This document shows, piece after piece, positions 6,524 through 10,182 of a DNA stretch of 10,182 nucleotides. The translations under genes were made by a program, and so were the position numbers. Origin of the DNA: Actinobacteria bacterium 13_1_20CM_4_69_9 (GTDB lineage Bacteria > Actinomycetota > Thermoleophilia > Gaiellales > Gaiellaceae); NCBI GenBank assembly GCA_001920085.1, contig MNJC01000024.1, positions 1 through 10,182 on the forward strand. The letters run 5' to 3'. The notes under the pieces are model-generated. The model saw nothing but the letters and a program-made list of their open reading frames with translations, made no database searches and was not told the origin of the DNA. Position 1 is the stretch's first letter; the number at the start of each line of letters is the position of its first letter.

Positions 6524-7413
6524 TGGCGACCCGTGCAGAGACCGCTCGGCTGGCGCAGCCGCGGACCTTCAGCGAGCGCCTCGTAGGCTGGGTCACGCGG
6601 TCCCCGGTGCACATCGTGCTCCTCGCGATCGCGGCGCTCTGGCTCGTCCCCACCGTTGCGCTGCTCGTCACGTCGTTCCGCCCCCGGAGCGATGCGCTCT
6701 CGAGCGGCTGGTGGCACGTCTTCTCCAGCCATCTGACGCTCGCGAACTACAGCCAGGTCATCCACACCGGCGGGATGGGGCACGCGTTCCTGAACAGCCT
6801 CTACATCACCGTCCCGGCGACGATCCTCCCGCTGACCCTCGGCGCAATGGCCGCGTACGCCTTCGCGTGGACGCGCTTCCCCTTCCGCGACACGACTTTC
6901 CTGATCATCGTCGCGCTGATGGTCGTGCCCGTGCAGACCGCGTTCGTGCCGCTGCTCAAGCTCTTTCGCGAGAACGGGCATCTGAACACCGAGTTCTACG
7001 GCATCTGGCTCGCGCACACGGCGTTCGGCCTTCCGCTCGCGATCTTCCTCTTCCGCAACTTCTTCATCACGCTCCCCAAGGATCTGATCGAGGCCGCGCG
7101 CATGGACGGCGCATCCGAGTTCGCGGTGTTCCGGCGCGTCGTCATCCCGCTGTCGGTTCCGGCGCTCGCGTCGTTCGCGATCTTTCAGTTCCTCTGGGTG
7201 TGGAACGACCTGCTGATGGCGCTGATCTTCGTCAGCGACCCGTCGAAGCAGCCGATGACCGTCAAGATCACGCAGCTGTTGTCGACATACGCGCAGGAGT
7301 TCCACATCCTGGCCGCGGCCGGCTTCCTGCTGATGGCGGTGCCGCTGATCGTCTTCTTCGCGCTGCAGCGCTACTTCGTGCAGGGCCTGCTCGCCGGCTC
7401 GGTCAAGTCGTAA
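6523..7413 (+). CDS. Sugar ABC transporter permease 2 (MalG/AglG type)
   Basis: This 296-aa inner-membrane permease forms half of the importer channel. The first membrane segment is near residues 28-48 (IVLLAIAALWLVPTVALLV), and five more follow. The cytoplasmic EAA loop is intact: E190-A-A-R-M-D-G-A, followed by FRRVVIPLSVPALASF. The segment WVWNDLLMAL and the C-terminus YFVQGLLAGSVKS are hallmarks of the AglG-like alpha-glucoside permease subgroup. Its ATG overlaps the preceding TAA by one base (TAATG), so it is translationally coupled to permease 1 and depends on ribosomes reading the 3' frame of that broken gene. Its stop TAA (7411-7413) overlaps the presumed start of the mannosidase frame. 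Confidence 0.93.
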   Translation: MATRAETARLAQPRTFSERLVGWVTRSPVHIVLLAIAALWLVPTVALLVTSFRPRSDALSSGWWHVFSSHLTLANYSQVIHTGGMGHAFLNSLYITVPATILPLTLGAMAAYAFAWTRFPFRDTTFLIIVALMVVPVQTAFVPLLKLFRENGHLNTEFYGIWLAHTAFGLPLAIFLFRNFFITLPKDLIEAARMDGASEFAVFRRVVIPLSVPALASFAIFQFLWVWNDLLMALIFVSDPSKQPMTVKITQLLSTYAQEFHILAAAGFLLMAVPLIVFFALQRYFVQGLLAGSVKS

Positions 7414-9809
7414 GCGTCTTTCTCGTCCCGCACACGCACTGGGACCGGGAGTGGTACCGGCCGTTCCAGTCGTTCCGCATATCGCTCGTCGACGTCGTCG
7501 ACGAGGTGCTCGACGAGCTGGACCGCGACGAGCGGCTGCGCTTCACGCTCGACGGCCAACTGGCGACGGTCGACGACTACCTCGAGATCCGCCCCGAGGC
7601 GGAGGGCCGGATCCGCGCACTCGTCGAGTCCGGCCGTTTGGCGATCGGCCCGTGGCAGACGCTCGTGGACGAGTTCCTCGTCGACGGCGAGACGATCGTG
7701 CGCAACCTGGAGACGGGCCTCGCGCGCGCGGCCGAGCTCGGCGGGACGATGCGCGTGGGCTACCTGCCGGACATGTTCGGTCATGTCGCGCAGATGCCGC
7801 AGATCCTCCGCGGCCAGGGAATCGAGACCGCGGTCGTCTGGCGCGGCGTCCCGTCCTCGGTCGGTTTCCACCGCTTCGTCTGGGAGTCGCCCGACGGCTC
7901 GTCGGTCGTCACCGAATACCTCCCCGGCGGCTACGGCAATGCCGCGCACGTACAGGACACCGAGGCGCTCGAGCAGCGTTACCGGCCGTGGTTCGGCTCC
8001 GACGACATCCTCGGCATGGTCGGCACCGACCATATGCCGCTCGTGCGCGACCTGCCGGCAGACGCGCACGTCGGCACCCTCGCCGAGTACCTCGCCGATG
8101 CTCGTGCGGACGGGCTCACGACGTGGCGGGGAGAGATGCGCTCCGCCGCCCGCGCGAACCTCTTGCCCGGGGTCGTGTCGGCGCGGATCGACCTCAAGGC
8201 GGCCTGCTCGCGCGCAGAGCGCTGGCTCGAGCGGTACGCGGAGCCGCTGCAGACGCTGTACGGCGACGACGAGTCCGAGCCGTTCCTGCGCGAGGCATGG
8301 AAGCGGATGTTCCAGAACGCCGCGCACGACTCGATCTGCGGCTGCTCCGCCGACGAGGTCTCGGCCCAGGTGCTAGTGCGCTACGCGGAAGCCGAGCAGA
8401 TCGCCCGCGAGCTGACGCAGCGCGCCGTGCGGCGGATCGCAGCGCAGGTTCCGCACGGCGCGTACGGGATCGTGAACCCGTCGCCGTGGGAGCGCACCGA
8501 CGTCGTCGAGCTCGAGCTCGTCGTGCCGGACGAGTGGGAGGGCGTCGCGCTCGAGCTCCCCGACGGGGCTCGGGTGCCGGCACAGGAGCTGCGACGGCAG
8601 TCGCCGCTGCTCTGGGAGACGACGCTCGCAGGAGCCGAGGTGCCGGTCGCGGTCGCGCGGCGCCTGCACGGTCGCGAGCTCTTCGGACGCTTCGTCAACG
8701 GCTACCGAGTCGAGGACGGTCGCGTGGTGCTCGAGGTCGGAGACGAGCCCGACCCGGAGTGGCTCGACGTCGAGCAGCTGATGCAGGACATCACGGTCGC
8801 GACCGCCGACGGCACGTGGGAGCTGCGCGTCGTCGCGCGCCCGAAGCGGACCGTCGCGGCGGCCGTGCCCGCGCCGCCGCTCGGCTGGACGTCTGTCCGC
8901 CCGGGACGTGTCTTGGGGACTGTCCCCAAGACACGTCCCGCATTGACACCTGTCCCGCGGCTGGTGCGCGGGAAGGACTTCGGCGACTCGTACAACTACG
9001 CGCCGCCGAAGGAGGACCAGCTCGTCGAGACGCCTGTGTCCGAAAGACGCGAGACGGTCGAGGACGGACCGCTGCGTCACGTCGACGTCGTGCATCGCAC
9101 CTACGTCTGGGACGGGTCCGAGGTCGAGACGCAGACGCGGCTCGAGCAGCGGGCGCACGAGCCGTTCCTGCGCGTGCGGATCGACTTCGACAATCCGTGC
9201 GACGATCAGCGCGTGCGCGTGCACGTGCCTCTGCGCGAGCCGGCCGAGACCTCGCTCGCGGAAGGGCAGTTCGCGATCGTGCAGCGCGGCCGCGAGCCGG
9301 AGGGCGGGTACGGCGAGGTCCCTCTCGCCACGTATCCCGCGAGCGCCTTCGTCGCCGCCGGCGGCGTCACGGTGCTGCTCGAGCACGTCACCGAGTACGA
9401 GCTGTTAGAGGAGGAGCTCGCGCTGACCGTGCTTCGCTCGACCGGACTGATCAGCCGCAACGACAACCGCTACCGCGAGGAGCCGGCCGGACCGTCGCTG
9501 CCGATCCCGGAGGCGCAGCTACGAGGCCCTCGGACGTTCTCGTTCGCGTATCTCCCGAGCATTGACGACGTGCTCGAGAATGCGGAGGCGTTCCGGCTGC
9601 CCTTCGTGACGGCCGCCGGGCAAAGCCGCGACGCGAGCCTGACCGAGCGGTCAGGCCCCTCGATCGAGGGACACGGAATCGTGCTGACGTCGCTGCGACC
9701 GGGCCGTGCACGGCTGGTCAACGAGAGCCCGCACGAAGTCGACGCGACATTCGCGGGAAGAATGCTGCGATTCGAGCCGTGGCAGATACAAACCACGACG
9801 CACGATTGA
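7410..9809 (+). CDS. GH38 alpha-mannosidase, MngB-like, lacking a canonical start codon
   Basis: This cytoplasmic glycosidase of about 799 aa (no signal peptide) should cleave alpha-mannosyl linkages with a divalent metal. The family opening FLVPHTHWDREWYRPF places metal ligands H10 and D12. The nucleophile is D121 in GYLPDMFGH, and H306-D307 lie in NAAHDSICGCS; numbering is from codon 7410. Middle helical and C-terminal beta domains follow, to WQIQTTTHD. The layout resembles bacterial mannosylglycerate-hydrolase-type enzymes (MngB), but the substrate is unknown. The natural start region reads GTA AGC GTC, with no ATG, GTG or TTG. The next in-frame GTG (7506) would remove H10 and D12, and upstream in-frame starts lie deep inside permease 2. 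I place the start at 7410 by homology and spacing. A 39-bp palindrome is inserted in frame at about residues 498-511, between beta-domains. Function is confident; start and expression are not. Confidence 0.87.
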   Translation, partial: VSVFLVPHTHWDREWYRPFQSFRISLVDVVDEVLDELDRDERLRFTLDGQLATVDDYLEIRPEAEGRIRALVESGRLAIGPWQTLVDEFLVDGETIVRNLETGLARAAELGGTMRVGYLPDMFGHVAQMPQILRGQGIETAVVWRGVPSSVGFHRFVWESPDGSSVVTEYLPGGYGNAAHVQDTEALEQRYRPWFGSDDILGMVGTDHMPLVRDLPADAHVGTLAEYLADARADGLTTWRGEMRSAARANLLPGVVSARIDLKAACSRAERWLERYAEPLQTLYGDDESEPFLREAWKRMFQNAAHDSICGCSADEVSAQVLVRYAEAEQIARELTQRAVRRIAAQVPHGAYGIVNPSPWERTDVVELELVVPDEWEGVALELPDGARVPAQELRRQSPLLWETTLAGAEVPVAVARRLHGRELFGRFVNGYRVEDGRVVLEVGDEPDPEWLDVEQLMQDITVATADGTWELRVVARPKRTVAAAVPAPPLGWTSVRPGRVLGTVPKTRPALTPVPRLVRGKDFGDSYNYAPPKEDQLVETPVSERRETVEDGPLRHVDVVHRTYVWDGSEVETQTRLEQRAHEPFLRVRIDFDNPCDDQRVRVHVPLREPAETSLAEGQFAIVQRGREPEGGYGEVPLATYPASAFVAAGGVTVLLEHVTEYELLEEELALTVLRSTGLISRNDNRYREEPAGPSLPIPEAQLRGPRTFSFAYLPSIDDVLENAEAFRLPFVTAAGQSRDASLTERSGPSIEGHGIVLTSLRPGRARLVNESPHEVDATFAGRMLRFEPWQIQTTTHD
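8902..8940. repeat. REP-like palindromic element, copy 2 (inside the mannosidase gene)
   Basis: CGGGACGTGTCTTGGGGAC (8902-8920), a central T, and its exact reverse complement (8922-8940) form a perfect 39-bp palindrome. It matches copy 1 at 2089-2125, differing at a few arm positions that are changed on both sides so pairing is kept (for example ACATGTC against ACGTGTC). It is 13 codons long and stop-free in the mannosidase frame, where it reads RPGRVLGTVPKTRP. It lies in a variable linker between PPLGWTSVR and RGKDFGDSYNY. CTGTCC occurs just outside each end (8893-8898 and 8950-8955), either as target sequence or as part of a longer element. Confidence 0.88.
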
Positions 9810-9823
9810 CGTCAAAGAATGCA

Positions 9824-9943
9824 ATGCGGCTCGTTGTTCTCTGTCTGATCGCCTGGGTCGTCCTGGCCGTGGCGGCGCTGGCGTCCGGCGGGACGAACGC
9901 CCACCACGGCTCCCGCGGGACGCACGGCCTCGTCGCGCGCTAG
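9824..9943 (+). CDS. Possible 39-aa single-pass membrane peptide
   Basis: An ATG at 9824 opens a 40-codon frame ending in TAG 9941-9943. The product begins MRLVVLCLIAWVVLAVAALA, a convincing membrane or signal-anchor helix, followed by a short polar tail rich in Gly, His and Arg (HHGSRGTHG). It lies 14 nt after the mannosidase stop on the same strand. There is no clear Shine-Dalgarno (only AAAGA before it), so translation is uncertain. I recognise no family. Its stop codon shares CTAG with the stop of the convergent minus-strand gene. Confidence 0.4.
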   Translation: MRLVVLCLIAWVVLAVAALASGGTNAHHGSRGTHGLVAR

Positions 9944-10182
9944 CGCTTGACGACGTAGAAGTCGCTGGAGCCGATGAGCGGCCCGTACTTGTTCGCGCTG
10001 CGCTTGCCCAGCCCCGGATAGACGTACCAGCGATAGTGCCCACGCGACAGGGCGCGCTTCTTCTTGTTCCACTTCCACGCCTTCTTCAGCCGGTAGTGCG
10101 TCTTCAGCGGCCAGGCGCTCAGGATCTTCCGCCCGCTGACGTCGACCGAAGCGACTCGGCGGAACGCGTTGCCGACGCCGAC
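9940..10182 (-). CDS. C-terminal part of a convergent protein, N-terminus beyond window
   Basis: The minus strand is open from the right edge to TAG at 9942-9940, giving 80 residues of C-terminus. The sequence is basic (KKAWKWNKKKRALSRG) and rich in Trp and Tyr. It ends with RGHYRWYVYPGLGKRSANKYG and then PLIGSSDFYVVKR, split here at an arbitrary point. The W-Y-V-x-P-G-x-G-x-R...Y-G-x-L-I-G pattern resembles the C-terminal beta-rich module on many secreted or surface proteins of Thermoleophilia-like actinobacteria, often next to fibronectin-like repeats. That resemblance is from memory and the function is unknown. The composition and strict codon use support a real gene, and its stop is shared with the small plus-strand peptide. 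Confidence 0.75.
   Translation of the reverse strand, partial: VGVGNAFRRVASVDVSGRKILSAWPLKTHYRLKKAWKWNKKKRALSRGHYRWYVYPGLGKRSANKYGPLIGSSDFYVVKR

Noticed and set aside
6711..7409. Mannosidase frame extended upstream to 6711
   Set aside because: This stretch overlaps intact permease 2 and reads as Arg/Asp-rich shadow sequence. Homology begins only at about 7416.

Overview
The window reads as a chromosomal piece from a high-GC actinobacterium. G+C is roughly two-thirds by eye, third codon positions are strongly G/C, and GTG and TTG starts occur. The style of the secreted proteins at the two ends, the membrane HD-GYP protein and the AglEFG-like sugar transporter suggest the class Thermoleophilia (Gaiellales/Solirubrobacterales-like). 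That placement is inference, because no rRNA or other marker gene is present.

Layout. (1) 1-598, minus strand: N-terminal part of a secreted protein with a signal peptide, running off the left edge. (2) 599-712: divergent intergenic region with a short perfect inverted repeat. (3) 713-2050: integral-membrane HD-GYP protein, a probable cyclic-di-GMP phosphodiesterase. (4) 2089-2125: a 37-bp near-perfect palindrome of REP type. (5) 2141-9809: a tightly spaced plus-strand gene series. It holds a stand-alone Rieske non-heme iron oxygenase, a MalK/MsmX-type sugar ABC ATPase, a solute-binding protein, two inner-membrane permeases and a GH38 alpha-mannosidase. (6) 9824-9943: a possible 39-aa membrane peptide. 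(7) 9940-10182, minus strand: C-terminal end of another protein, which meets the peptide tail to tail on a shared CTAG.

How the genes fit together. The binding protein, two permeases and ATPase would import an oligosaccharide or glycoside. The family resemblance is to alpha-glucoside (AglE/F/G/K) systems. The cytoplasmic GH38 enzyme would cleave alpha-mannosyl linkages of the imported compound. The Rieske oxygenase lies 13 nt upstream of the ATPase and is probably co-transcribed, which is an unusual partner for a sugar importer. A strong stem-loop between the binding-protein and first-permease genes probably sets their relative expression.

The oddest part is the condition of this operon. The first permease gene is frameshifted at 6310-6319, and the whole EAA coupling loop is missing at that junction. 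The mannosidase has no usable start codon at its natural N-terminus, where one G-to-A change at 7412 would explain both the lost GTG start and the TAA stop of the preceding gene. A 39-bp perfect palindrome, a second copy of the element at 2089-2125, sits in frame inside the mannosidase coding region. The operon is either decaying or affected by assembly errors; the palindrome insertion is probably a real mobile-element footprint. I see no tRNA, rRNA, CRISPR array or transposase gene. No stretch longer than 300 bases lacks a gene.
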